Shown: positions 25,857-37,685 of the stretch, one piece after another
How positions within the stretch are numbered: the first letter of the stretch is position 1
Layout of the letters: the number at the start of each line of letters is the position of its first letter
DNA from: Staphylotrichum longicolle
Lineage: Eukaryota > Ascomycota > Sordariomycetes > Sordariales > Chaetomiaceae
Direction of reading: 5' to 3'
Length of the DNA: 64,000 nucleotides
NCBI GenBank assembly: GCA_019096155.1
Contig: JAHCVI010000004.1
Location: forward strand, 682,001 to 746,000
The notes under the pieces: generated by a model
Seen by the model: only the letters and a program-made list of their open reading frames with translations
Databases searched by the model: none
What the model was told of the DNA's origin: nothing
Program-made: the position numbers and the translations under genes

Positions 25857-26756
25857 ATTAAGCAGTCCTATATATACCGCTTCTTATCTAAGTCCCCGAA
25901 TACCTTTCGTAGCTCGGCCTCGAACCTAGCGTAGCTATTAAAGACCTCGTTCGTAAAGTCTTTTCTATTATCCTCGTCGGCGTTGTTCAATACATCGTCT
26001 ATAGTAGGTTGGAACCACTAGAGGGCCTAACCCTCTAGACGTAAGGCGATGAACCCGACCTTGTCTACTTCTATTGGAAATAGCTTAGGATAATATCCTA
26101 AATAGGCCTTAGAGAGAGTTAGGAACCCTAAGAGGGCGTCCTTCCCTCCTTCGTACTATAGTAGTAGGTCAAGCTTAACCTAGCTCTAATTGGCTATAGT
26201 ATTAAGGCGAGCGTTCTTAGCCTCGAGCGCAGCGATGTGCTCGTTAAGTTGGGCGATAGTAGGTGCGGTGGTACCTATAGTGTTCGATACCTCCGTTCTA
26301 AACCATGATAGAAACAAAGGGAGTAAGCAACGTATGACGAATCGTTCGTCCTAACCTACTTCTAAAAGGGTCCCAGAGGTATATCTTGGTCAAGTATAGA
26401 GATTCGGTAGAGCCAAAAGGTCTACAATAAGATATACTAATCTAGTCTCGATGAACTAGTGAAGTCCAAACTATAATTGCTTACTAAGGAAGCTCTAAGC
26501 TCCTTCAACGAGTGACTAACTATCTAGCGTATATATACATGATGGTTCCTTTGGATTACTATCTTCTTTGTATGATCCTTTGTGTTGGCTCACCAGGATT
26601 ACAAAGTGATCCCCGTGAGCCTTGGTGTTGGATTACAGTGCCAAGCCTATGCCAAGCGTGATCCTTCCCTGATTAGTTATTCAATGATTGGACGTCAGGG
26701 CACCCTGCGCCCCGACTGCGGCCCTTCCCGGCCGCGTGTATGGTCAGTCTGTGATA
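25857..26756 (-). mobile_element. Copy II, right part: start of gag and 5' LTR
   Basis: Continuation of copy II after the nested element. It holds the N-terminal gag region (25857 to about 26290), a short leader, and the LTR at 26333-26756, which is the 5' LTR of this minus-strand copy. Confidence 0.8.
26333..26756 (-). repeat. LTR of Gypsy copy II (5' LTR)
   Basis: A 424-bp LTR of the same type as 4682-5105. Directly to its right, from the sequence taaag, copy III pol begins in mid-gene, so the LTR abuts a broken pol of another copy. Confidence 0.8.
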
Positions 26757-29700
26757 TAAAGGTTACGTAGCACTCCTTCCGATAGTTCCTATACTACTCA
26801 TTGTTATATAACCTTATAGTCTATAACCTACTATAGTCTAGGTTAGTATAGGTATAGTAGACTAGCTACTATAGTAGGTAGTATATCGTCCTATCGGGTC
26901 GTCTTTAGAGCAAGGATAGTAATACTTCTGTCGTATTGCCGAAATAATCTAGTCTCCTACTCAAGGCATCTACTCTTACATTCTCAGATCCTTTCTTATA
27001 GATAATAACGAAGTTGAATTCTACAAGGAATTCCGCCTATCGTATCTAGCGCTAGTTAAGTTCCTTAGTACTAGTAAAGTACCGGAGATTCTTATAATCT
27101 ATATATACCTATACCTTATATATTATACTACTAAAGTAAGGTTTCTATTCTCTAAAGACTTCGATAATTGCTAGTAGCTCCTTATTATAGATCAAGTAGT
27201 TAAGCTATAGTCCTATAAGCTTCTTTAAAAAGAACGTTATAGGGTAGAGCTTCCCTTGCTCGTCCCGCTAGCTAAGTTGCCTCCCAATCGCGTAGTCCAA
27301 CATGTCGGTTTCTACCTTAAATAGCTTCCTAGGATCCGGCAATAAGAGTACGAGGTCCGCGATAATAAAGTCGTAAATCCGTTGAAACGCCTACTCTTGC
27401 TCCCTTCCCTATTAGAACTCGATGTCTTTCTTTATTAAATAGTACAAAGGTTACGCGATATCGCCAAAGTTTCTAATAAATATTTAGTAGAAATTGGCAA
27501 ATCCGATAAACCCTCTAACCTCTATTATATTTTTAGGTATAGGCTATATCTTAATAGCCTCAACCTTAGTTAGTTCTATCTATATCTATCCTAGCGAAAT
27601 CTTAAAGCCTAAAAAGACTGTCTTTATAATATAGAACTCGCTCTTGTCTTTATTAATAGAGAGCTTCTACACGTAGAGTATATCTAGTACCTACTTTATA
27701 TACTTTTTATATTCTTCAAGTATTTTAGAGAAGATAAGAATATTATCTAGGTAATAGATTGCGAACTTATCGAGGAATAGTCGGATCGTATAATCAACGA
27801 CCTTCTAGAATATCGCTAGTACATTCGTTAGCTCGAAGGGTATAATATAGTATTCGAAGTATCTATAGTAAATACGAAAGGCTATTTTCTATTTATCCCC
27901 TTCCTTAATACAAATATAGGCGTATACTATCGGAAGGTCAAGATATATAAAGTATCGTACGCCTACTAGCTAATCTCAAAGTTACAAGATAAGTAGCAAG
28001 GGGTAGCGGTCCTTTACTATCTACTCGTTCAGCTATCGATAGTCTATATATATCTTGAGTTTTCCATCCTTTTTAGGTATAAAAAGAATTAGATACCCTA
28101 CCGGAGATATCGATGATCTAATATACCCTATCTTAAGATTGGCTTTAAGATATCTCTTCAACTTGTTATCCTAAAGTTCATTTATATAGTATACCTTGAA
28201 GAACTTCAACTAGGCGCCTTCCTGAAGTTTGATTTCGTAATCCTAAGGTCTATATTCTAGTAACCCTTCTATATACTTTACTTCGAACGCTAGATATCCC
28301 TAGTACTCTACTAGGATCTTCCCTATTTCATTATTCCCCTTTATGCCTTAGTAATACACGAACTTACCGCTAGCCGTAACTTCGGCTACTTCTATCTAAA
28401 TAACCTATTTTTAGAGCTAGAATCTAGTATTATCGACTAAGATAATAGCAACCTCCTAGTTAGTCTGCCTCTATATACGCTGTTTTTACTAATGACTACT
28501 GCCTCTTCCTAAGTCTATAGTAGTCTACTTACTACTACCCATCTCTTATAGTAAGTCCTCGAAGTATATATACTTCTTTATACCACTTCTTTGTAACTCG
28601 TTGTCTACACTTCCTATTATATTAGTCGGATACGAGCCCGTTATGCCTTAGGGTCGTAGGTAGCTACTTCTCTTCTAATTAATATCGGGGTTGTAAACTC
28701 TATACTATAGGCGATTTAAGATTATATCCTTTTTAGTCCCTATATCTATAATATCGAAAACGACCTTCGTAGTCTTCCCTTCGACTATAATGTCGAGTGG
28801 TTCCGTTTCTCGTCGCGCGATCTATATAGGGAATGGTCCTTTGACTATATATAGTTATTTCTTCATCCTCTATAGGATTCGAAGTTGGTTATCGAAGCTT
28901 GGCGAGATAAAGTCGATCTATGATTTTCTATCTACTAATGCGAATGCTTGATATTACTTCTAATGTGCTATAACCCAAATTCGGTCGTCTAGTTAGTTAC
29001 CTTATATAGCGGCTACTTCTCTGATTTCAATAGACCGTTGTATACCTATTAGGAGGTCGTCGTAGGCTTTCCGCTTCGCCTAGTTCTTCCTATACTAGCG
29101 AGCCTATCTTCGTTATAAAGGTATTAGTTTTATTCGGACCTATTATAGGCCCTAGAGTCGTTTCCTAACTCTTATCGAATCGAAGAGGCGTCTCCCTAGG
29201 ATTCTAGTTAGTCATTCTCTATTTACTAAATAGCCCTCTTTCTATTTCGCACTGACTTCTTACCTTTCTTCGTTAATAGGTCTCCTTACAAGGTATATTC
29301 GTCTTAGAATAGGATACTATACCCGCTCTCGAGCGTCTCGAGCTATTTATTAATGCCAGGGTCCTTCTTCAGCTTAACTCGTCCGTCTATAATTTAGTAG
29401 AGATCAAATACCCTAATGATTCTTCGAGGAATCTAGTAATACTATTAAACCTTCTTCTTAAAGTAGTAGAGGTACATATAGTCGCTATATCTCTCTACTT
29501 CTTCTATATCTCGGTAATACTTAGGCTATACCCTTTTAAGTACAATATAGAGGCACCTTTTAGCTATCCTATCGAATATCTATAAAAGGTCGGCGTAACT
29601 ATATCCATAGTCGAATATCTAGGTAACGGGTTTCTACAATCCATCCTCCCCTACCTCTCTAATAGGCTAGTAATTATAGTCGAATTTTTCCTTATAGTAG

Positions 29701-30489
29701 AACTAGCAAGAATATATAATATACTAAAACTACAGGACGCGAATATAGTCACTCCATCCTAAGTAGATATATACGGTTTCTCTTTCTATAGTATACTAAA
29801 ATCCGTACCTATAACCTTCGCATTATATATCGTCGGTGGTCTTTCTAAAGCTATAGTATCCTCGTTAGTCCTAATAGTCCTCCTAGCTCTCGGGTAACTA
29901 CCCCTAGGCTTCCTACTATACCCATTCCTAGTAGTATAAGAACTTAGGGATATAGATCTCCCCTTCTAGTAGGTCTTCATAGTCTATATTGTCTAGTCTA
30001 GTCTATTAGACCTAGTCGGCTTTCTACGCCTCTCTTAGCTAGAAGATCTCTTCTTTTAATTTATCGGTCTACTACTCGACTAAACTAAGTTATCGCGTAA
30101 CGGTACAATAGACCATTGCGACCTTCTTAGCTTCCTCTCTAATCTATTCTCGCTCTTGCCCTTGCTCTACTACTATCTATTAGAGATACTATAGCTTATC
30201 CCTAGCCTATCCTAGCAGGGCTATAAATGCCTTAGGGTCGTAGGGATTAGGTAGACTATCGTCGTTTTTACTAAGGTAAGCGATAACCTTCTCGATAGTT
30301 TCTCAACTTAGCATATCTTCCTCCTTAGTCGGAGGATCGCTCTAGTCGCTATATTAATCCTCCGATACCTCCTATGTAAGGGTAGTAGTTATACATCTCG
30401 AGATAGCGGTGGTAACCCTGTCGATCTAGTCTTCTACCTACTATCGATTTTCCTAGGACTAGTTAATACCCTATATTAGGATACCCGTT

Positions 30490-30913
30490 TGTCACGGACT
30501 GACCATGTATACGGCCGGGAGGGGCCGCAGTCGGGGCGCAGGGCGCCCTGACGTCTAATCATTGAACAACCAATTAGGGAAGGATCACGCTTGGCATAGG
30601 CTTGGCACCGTGATCCAATACCAAGGCTTACGGAGATTACTTTATAATCCTAGTGAGCCAATACAAGGGATTATACAAAGAAGACAGTAATCCAAAGGAA
30701 CCGTCATATATATATACGCTAGATAGTTAGTCACTCGTTGAGGGAGCTCGGAGCTTCCTTAGTAAGCAATTATAGTTTAGACTTCACTAGTTCATTGAGA
30801 CTAGATCTATACATCTTGTTGTAGACCCTTTGGCTCTACCGAATCTCTATACTTGACCAAGATATACCTCCGGGACCCTTTCAGAAGTAGGTTAGGACGA
30901 ACGATTTGTTACA
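30490..30913 (+). repeat. Solo LTR with 5-bp target duplication CCGTT
   Basis: A 424-bp LTR beginning TGTCACGGACTG and ending GTTACA, in the opposite orientation to the surrounding copy III. CCGTT is present on both sides (30485-30489 and 30914-30918). Copies I and II read uninterrupted through the same point of gag (acccgttgc near 11027 in copy I). No internal region is present, so this is the product of LTR-LTR recombination. Confidence 0.9.
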
Positions 30914-32105
30914 CCGTTGCTAATACGCGTTAAGCCCTAAGATCGGCGTTGTCCCGAATAAATTACTCGACATATTATACGCTAGGTACACCATCGTCGC
31001 TAGTATATGGGTTGCCCCTATCATTATATTCTCTATCTATAGTATCGCTTTCCTCCTTGCGATATTATATCGTATAGTCGATGGCGTTTTCGAGGTCATC
31101 CTAGTTATACTAGTCAACGACCGCCGCCTCTTTAATAGGAAACTTTACGTCAATAGTCGCCGTCTCGCGACCCGGGACTAGCTTCTAGTCGCCCTTCTTC
31201 TTCAAACTACGACAATCTCGTCTAAAGTATCCCTTCTTACCATACCTATAGCAAGTAACGTCGGCCTTATCCTTTGGCTTAGTAGGCCCTACACGCTAGT
31301 TAGCGTCAACGTCTATAGTACTAGAGTATATACTATATACCGTACTACGGTATAGGCGCCTTTTCTTATCGTTAGCCTAGTTAGGGTACTATAGGGTATG
31401 CCGCTTGCCGCGTTTCTCATTCTTGTGTATATATAGCCGGTTATCGATGCGTATAGCTATAGTAATATATTCGTCTAAACTATCGGGCCTACTCACCTTA
31501 TAGAGCTCGTCCTTAACTTCATCTTTAAGGCCATTGTAGAAGAGTTATATAAGGCCGTCTTCGTTAATTTCGGATACTAGGGAGTCTTATTGGAATAGTA
31601 TAGCATAAGTAGTCGTAGACTTGGTTTGCGTTAGCTGCGCTAGCCTAGCCTAGGCGTATAACTTCTCGTCGACGTCCCCAAATACCTTCCTTAGTTCCTT
31701 CTCGAACCGGTCGTAGCTTACAAATACTTTATTAGTGAAATCCTCCCTATCGTCCTCGTTATTACCTAAATAATCATTAAGAGTAGCTTAGAACTATCTT
31801 AAGGCCTGGCCCTCGAGCCTAGAGGAGATATACCTTACCTTCTAGGCTTTGTTAACGAACTAGTCCTTATAGTATAGTAGGTAGGCTCGGGATAGGGTTA
31901 GAAACCCCATAAGTCCCTCCTTATTGCCGTTATATTTGCTAGGTAGATCTAGTTTGACCTTAATACGTCTAGCCTCGAGCTAGGCAATATACGCATTGGC
32001 CTAGTCTAGGAGCTACTAGACCTAAGCGATAGTAGGAGCTATAGTACCTATAGCGTTTGATACCTCCGTTCTAAACCGTAATAGAAACAAAGGGAGTAAG
32101 CAATA

Positions 32106-32528
32106 TATAACGAATCGTTCGTCCTCACCTACTTCTGAAAGGGTCCTAGAGGTATATCCTAGTCAAGCATAGAGATTCGGTAGAGCTAAAAGGTCTATAA
32201 TAAGATATACTAATCTAGTCTTAATAAACTAGTAAAGTCCAAGCTATAATTACTTACTAAGGAAGCTCCTAAGCTCTCTTAACGAGTGATTAATTAGCTA
32301 GTATATATATATGATAATTCCTTTGGATTACTATTGTCTTTGTATAATCCCTTGTATTGGCTCGCCAGGATTATAAAGTGATCCTCGTAAGCCTTAGTAT
32401 TGGATCACGGTGCCAAGCCTATACCAAGCGTAATCCTTCTCTAATTGGTTGTTCAATGATTGGACGTCAGGGCTCCCTGCGCCCCGACTGCGGCCCCTCC
32501 CGGCCGCATGCGTGGTCAGTCCGTGACA
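32106..32528 (-). repeat. LTR of Gypsy copy III (5' LTR)
   Basis: A 423-bp LTR of the common type, ending GTGACA. It marks the right border of the repeat island; the flank to the right is aatta and no matching duplication was found elsewhere. Confidence 0.85.
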
Positions 32529-33003
32529 AATTATCGTTTGTTCTTAATATTGTAGTATGGCAATTGAGGATAACTAAGGTACTATAGGAGGTAGTGGGTC
32601 ATTCGCTTATATAGGTCACTCGCTTATAAAGTACGTTATATTTCTATATATTTTGTAGAAACGTATAGTAACCTCGTCGACCCGGCGGTACGCATTTGGA
32701 TAAGGAAAGGGCACAGACCCTGTCTCTTAGAGCTATGGCCGGCATTTGTTACGGGCATTTGGTAGAGGACATCTGGTGTCGCCGGACTTCGCGCCGTGGA
32801 TTCATCTTAACTGGTTAGCTTCCAGGTTATCTGCCGGTCTACCGAGGCATAGCGAGCAAGGCATTGATATAGGCACGGTAGCAGAGAACAAATTGGTGTG
32901 TCAACCTATGAGTTCCACCCCCAACTCCAGCCGCCAACTGCGATTTTTATGACGTCTTGGCTATATGTGTCTTCCCGTCGGGTGACTACCACTAATAACA
33001 CGA
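32529..33003. other. Border between repeat island and gene block
   Basis: No gene is recognised. The first 130 bp are TA-rich, then the composition rises to that of the gene block. This stretch should hold the 3' untranslated end of gene A. Confidence 0.5.
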
Positions 33004-36000
33004 CTAATGACCAATCTCGGCCTCAATCCCCTCGTTACATACCTCAGTGCTCAAAACGCCGGCATTGAGAGCGGTGGGTTTCGAGTCGTTCCTCGCCTGC
33101 GACGCCCTAAACCCGCACGCCGCGGCCGCATAAGTACTATACGATCCAACTACGTCCGGGTCCATGCTCAATGTAACCCGACGCGAAAGCCTTGACTCGT
33201 TATTCTGCAAGAAGACGGCCAGTTGAACCAGGGCACCAAGGCCGGACACGGCTTTCCAGAGAGCGAAGCCCTGAGGGAGGCGGTCTGAGTCGAGTGAATC
33301 CTCGAGCTAACTACGTGTCGGCGTAAAAGCCCCGAGCAATTTGGACGATAAAGAAAGGGAATAATAGTTTGTAGAGAAAGAGGGAACTTACGTCCTGTCC
33401 CAAATTCTTGACCGCATACATCGACGTGGTCAAATATCCGTAGCTCGCCAGTCCTGTAAGATAGCTCATGATATAGTCCCTCTCTTTCGGCAAGATTACG
33501 CTCGCATCCTGTATCCTGTCCAGCCACAGCTGCAGACAGCTCACCGCCGCACCCGCCTGCAAGGAGTTGATGAGCCAGGGCGCGATGATGGCCCGAGGAT
33601 CCTGGCCCTTGGCAAGAATATCCGCCATCACGGCATTCGCAGCCAACGCCAGCGCGGGTCTCGCCAAGTTGCCCAAACGGGCCGAGGGCACGTAATCTGT
33701 CAAACAGTAATACGCCGAGGCTAGGCTGACCAGGCCCATGTCGTAGAATGGCGGGTCCGTCGGCGGCAGTGTCGCGTCCCCGAGTAGAGAATCCAGAGCT
33801 TGGACCGCGACGCCGAGGACCAGGCTCAGCACGTTTGCAGTCGTCGTCGACGGCGCCTCGGATCCCGCGGCGCTCAGGACCTGGTACAGGTACGCCATCG
33901 TGGAGTCCTCGACGCCGTCACTAAGCTTCAACACCCCGTCGCCCGCAGCGAGCAGCGCCTCAAGTGCGGTCGCGACGAGCGGCGCAAAGGTGACACCATC
34001 TCCTACGGCATTGAGAAGGCCCTTGGTCGTAAAGGACAACATGGTCGGCAACTGGGTGCTCCCTCCACTGTTGAAGAAAACATCGCTGGAGGTGCATCCA
34101 TTGTAGAACGTGATCAAGTCGTCAAGCAGTCCCGCATTGCCAAGATCGTCCAAGTCGGCGTGCACAGCGCCTAGTAAACCGGTAAGCGCGGATAGCATAG
34201 CAGGAGGAAGACTTGGCAATGATGGGACGCTACGCCGGACGTCGAAGAAGTGATTGTACAGCCAGGACGTGGCAGCCGGGACGCGGTACGAGACCTGGCA
34301 GGCGAGGATGGGGGCAAGCGTGGCCTTGTGAGGCGCGAGGCTCTTATAGTCGTAACCCGCGTTGTAGGTCTTGTAGAGCGAGCTGGTTTGGTTGAACGTG
34401 TCTGAGAGGCTTGTGTAGATGGTTTTGAGGAAGTCGCGGCTCAATCCTGGGATGACGGTCGCAGAGAGATTCTGCCGTACTTGATTAGTTCCGAGCTTTG
34501 CTTTTCAGATGGCTTACATACCGTTAGATTCGTAGTGAGGCCCCCAAACGACTCAGCCATCTTCTGTGTCGTAGCCTGTACATTAGCCATCCATGGAGGA
34601 CTCTCATCCATCCAGCTCGCAACCGTGCCTCCGTACAGCCCAGCGTAGCTCAGCGCAATCGAGAATAACATGCCCACGTCCCCCGCCGACCTAAGTGTCC
34701 CCGACCAGAGGATCGACGTGTCGCATGCCAGGTTCAAATCGAAGTGAGCCCATGAGACATTGGCTAGAGCGGATGACCCGGAGCAGTCCACGGCCAAAGA
34801 CTTGATGTAACCTCCCATCTCTGCGACAACGTGATGGAAAACGTCGGCCAAACTAAGCACTGACGTTGCCGAAGCCCATCCAACCGCTGACGGACTCACG
34901 ACCGGCTCGATGGGCGGGGAGCTGTACCTGGTCTTCAGCACAGGTGGGCTGGATCCAAACCAAAAGCGGTAGATGGTCGTGTCAAAGTCAATCCGGAAGA
35001 CCAGACTTGGGCTCCGTGTCGCCGGCACAATACTACACGGATCGGACTTGAGCCTCACTCCGACGTTGGGTTGTCCCCGTGTTGCTTTTGTCAAATAGGT
35101 CTGCTCCAGACTCGACGAGCTCGAGGAAGTCGAAAGAATGCCCGCCAGAGCCCGAAGGCCGGAGACAATAGCCGGCGTAGAGGACGGGTCGTCAAAGTAG
35201 TTCTCCAGGTTCACAACGCTTGGGGGTACCGTGCTTGGGGGTGGCGCGTAGGTGCGCGCATGGAGTAGGCTATCGGAGCCGAACGATGTGCGAAAGGTCG
35301 AGAAAAAGGTGCTTGGCGTGGGAAGAAGGTCGATAAGGACCGGGTTGTTCGGGTCACCAGAGTCCATGCCGTCAACGTTGATCCTGGATTTGAGGTCAGC
35401 ATTCAGGACTCGTAAATGCTGGAGGTGAAGCAGTACCAAAACGAGTTTGGTATGGCTGTGGGGTAAGATGTCAAAGCAGGCTCGGTCGACCCCAGGACCG
35501 CGAGGGGCATCGAGATACCCAGCATGCCAGCCGCATTGAAGCTAACCTCGACGGGAGCCTCTCCGCCGGTCAAATGGACGCCAGTTCCATTCACGACAAG
35601 ATCCATGGATGTGTCGGATCCGATACGGGACTTCGTAAAGGGAATCGGCGAGCAGAGTTCCCCGTCGTCGTCCTCGTTCATCGCACCGAGCTCCATGTAA
35701 AATTCTGGCTGGAAGGTGATCTTTGGTATGGACGAGCCTGCTGGGTACGGCACTGGATCCATGGGACTCACAACACAGCAAGTCCAAGTGATGACCCCGT
35801 TGGCTCCCCCTAAGTCCTATCACTGTAAGATTTACTTGGCGTATAAAGGTACTTTTTTTCTGTACTCACCGCCGTCCAAGTAGCCAATCGCATGGCCGAG
35901 TCGACAACCGTGAGGGTACATACGCTTCTGCCATACATCGACAGACGAAAAGGAAACTGAAGCACGTCGGCTGTCACCTGGGCCGGAACGCTCCAGTTCC

Positions 36001-37462
36001 CTTTCGGTATGCTGGCGCGCGCTGTCAGTACCAGGTATCATGCGCCAAGGAGAGAGAGGCCACTTTACTCGAAGATGCCAGGCTCCAGCTCAACCACGCC
36101 GCTACCCCCTGCGCCGGACGGATCAAAACTTTGCGTGTGCATCAATCGAAGAATTGCCGGGTCAGCAACGTTCTGGAATATCGCAAAAACGTGCGCCCGC
36201 CAATTCGTGCCCTTGATCGACGAGCCGTCTCCCGCACCGGAGAGGTCCTGGATCGCAGTCTCTACCCAGAGAGCATTGTCTGCCGCGCCGAGCTGGACGT
36301 CGTCGAAGTTGATGTGCGAGAGTTGGTCCCGAAACAATACCGTGCACAGCGAAGCCGGCTGGTCGTCCCCGTATTGGTTGTTGGGCAGCCAAACAACCTC
36401 CTGCGCATCCACCACGTGCGGCGACAGGTTCCCGGGTGCCTTGGTGAATCTACTCGTCCGTCCGATACCGACGAGCAGCGGTGCTAGGGCAACGTTCGGC
36501 CGGGTCGGGTCCTGCAAGAAGACGGGCCGCAGCGAGACAAGACTGTGAGGGCTCGCCGATGTCGTTGCTGACGCAGGCAAGATTTGAGAGCCCAAAGTCG
36601 AGTCTGCCATGCGAAAGACTTGGAATGGACCGCTTGGAGCTGCATTTAACATGCGAGTCTCCATGTAGCAGTAAAAGCCGTCCACGGCCCTGCCTGTTGG
36701 GTCGAAGCTGCTGTCCTGGTACGTTCCATGAGCGATACTGAATAATCCGACCGGTGATTTGACGCTGCTATCTGGTCCGGATACGGACTGAGAATAGGAC
36801 CCTGTCGCTGGAAGCCATGTCGTTACAATGGGATGAAACCACAGGCTTTGATGGCCGAATGGCGCATAAAAGCCAACGGATATGCGCGGACCATCCGTTG
36901 CTCTGTCGAGAGACAAGTCCAAGCAGGTGGGATTGTAGGGCCAGGGGCTGTCGGGTGACGTAGGGCTCGGGCTTGCCACCCATTTCACACCGGTTAATCC
37001 TTGGGGCGGGAAAGCAGCGAACCAGATGTCGAACTTTAGAGCAAAACATACGTAGATGAGGTTTCTGCTCTTGTGGTAGAGAGCCCCGAGATAGGTCAAA
37101 GAATTCGGGGCGTCGTCGGTTTGGCCGCTTGTCCCGTTGACTTGAAAGGTCGTGTCCTCCCTGGTCCATTGCATCGACGGCGCGCTCCGGTAGAAGCGAA
37201 AGATTCTTATCGCCGTGAAGACGTCTTTGCAGACGTAAAAGATGTTCAAGTTACCCGTCCCATCGTACGCAGTGGCATAGACCGGCTCCTGACCGTCGCT
37301 GCTAGGGAGGATCACGTAGGGAAACTTGGTAGGAGGCACCTGCTGGAAACAAGACCTGACCCGAAGCTTGACCATCTTGAACACTGTAACGCCAAGTCTT
37401 AGTGTCGTCGTGTCAAAGCCTCGAGACTTGGTGGAGGTGAAAACGTCGAGAGTCTTTCTCAT
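33004..37462 (-). CDS. Gene A: large uncharacterised protein, about 1384 aa, six exons
   Basis: I do not recognise this family. The exons that join in frame are 37462-36069, 36011-35870, 35816-35437, 35383-34522, 34471-33392 and 33300-33004. The introns are 57, 53, 53, 50 and 91 bp with good branch sites (CTGAC, CTAAT) in several. Their sum is exactly 1385 codons with the stop. The last acceptor could instead be at 33271, which is also in frame. The start is the first ATG of the frame (MRKTLDVF); an upstream exon is possible. The first 450 residues or so look like repeated short beta strands rich in Trp and Tyr (for example NLNIFYVCKD, NLIYVCFALKFDIWF), possibly a beta-propeller. The last 400 residues are Ala/Leu-rich and helical. 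No signal peptide or clear membrane segment is seen. It lies 224 bp downstream of gene B on the same strand. Confidence 0.8.
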
Positions 37463-37685
37463 GCATTCAAAAGTTATTTCGCAGTTTGGGGCCCGCGTGT
37501 TCACTGGCTTGGCTGAAGCGATGCAGACGATGTTCTACGTCATACTCCATTAGGGTTACTGAATACCTACATTTCCAGCACGCTCCGCCGAGTGAGACTC
37601 GGGTACAGGATAGATTTACATAAGCTTTGATAGAGTGACCCACAGCTACCCTACCCCTTACCAACACGCGAAGCAAGCCAGCCGC

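Larger units (their letters stand above)
26757..32528 (-). mobile_element. Ty3/Gypsy copy III, truncated, with a solo LTR inside
   Basis: Third minus-strand copy. It starts in the stretch between integrase and RNase H, then contains RNase H, RT (YLDD region near 27745), protease and gag, and ends with its 5' LTR. The gag part at about 31370-32060 diverges clearly from that of copies I and II, suggesting another subfamily or a recombinant. It is interrupted by a solo LTR at 30490-30913. All frames are broken by TAG/TAA stops. Confidence 0.78.
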
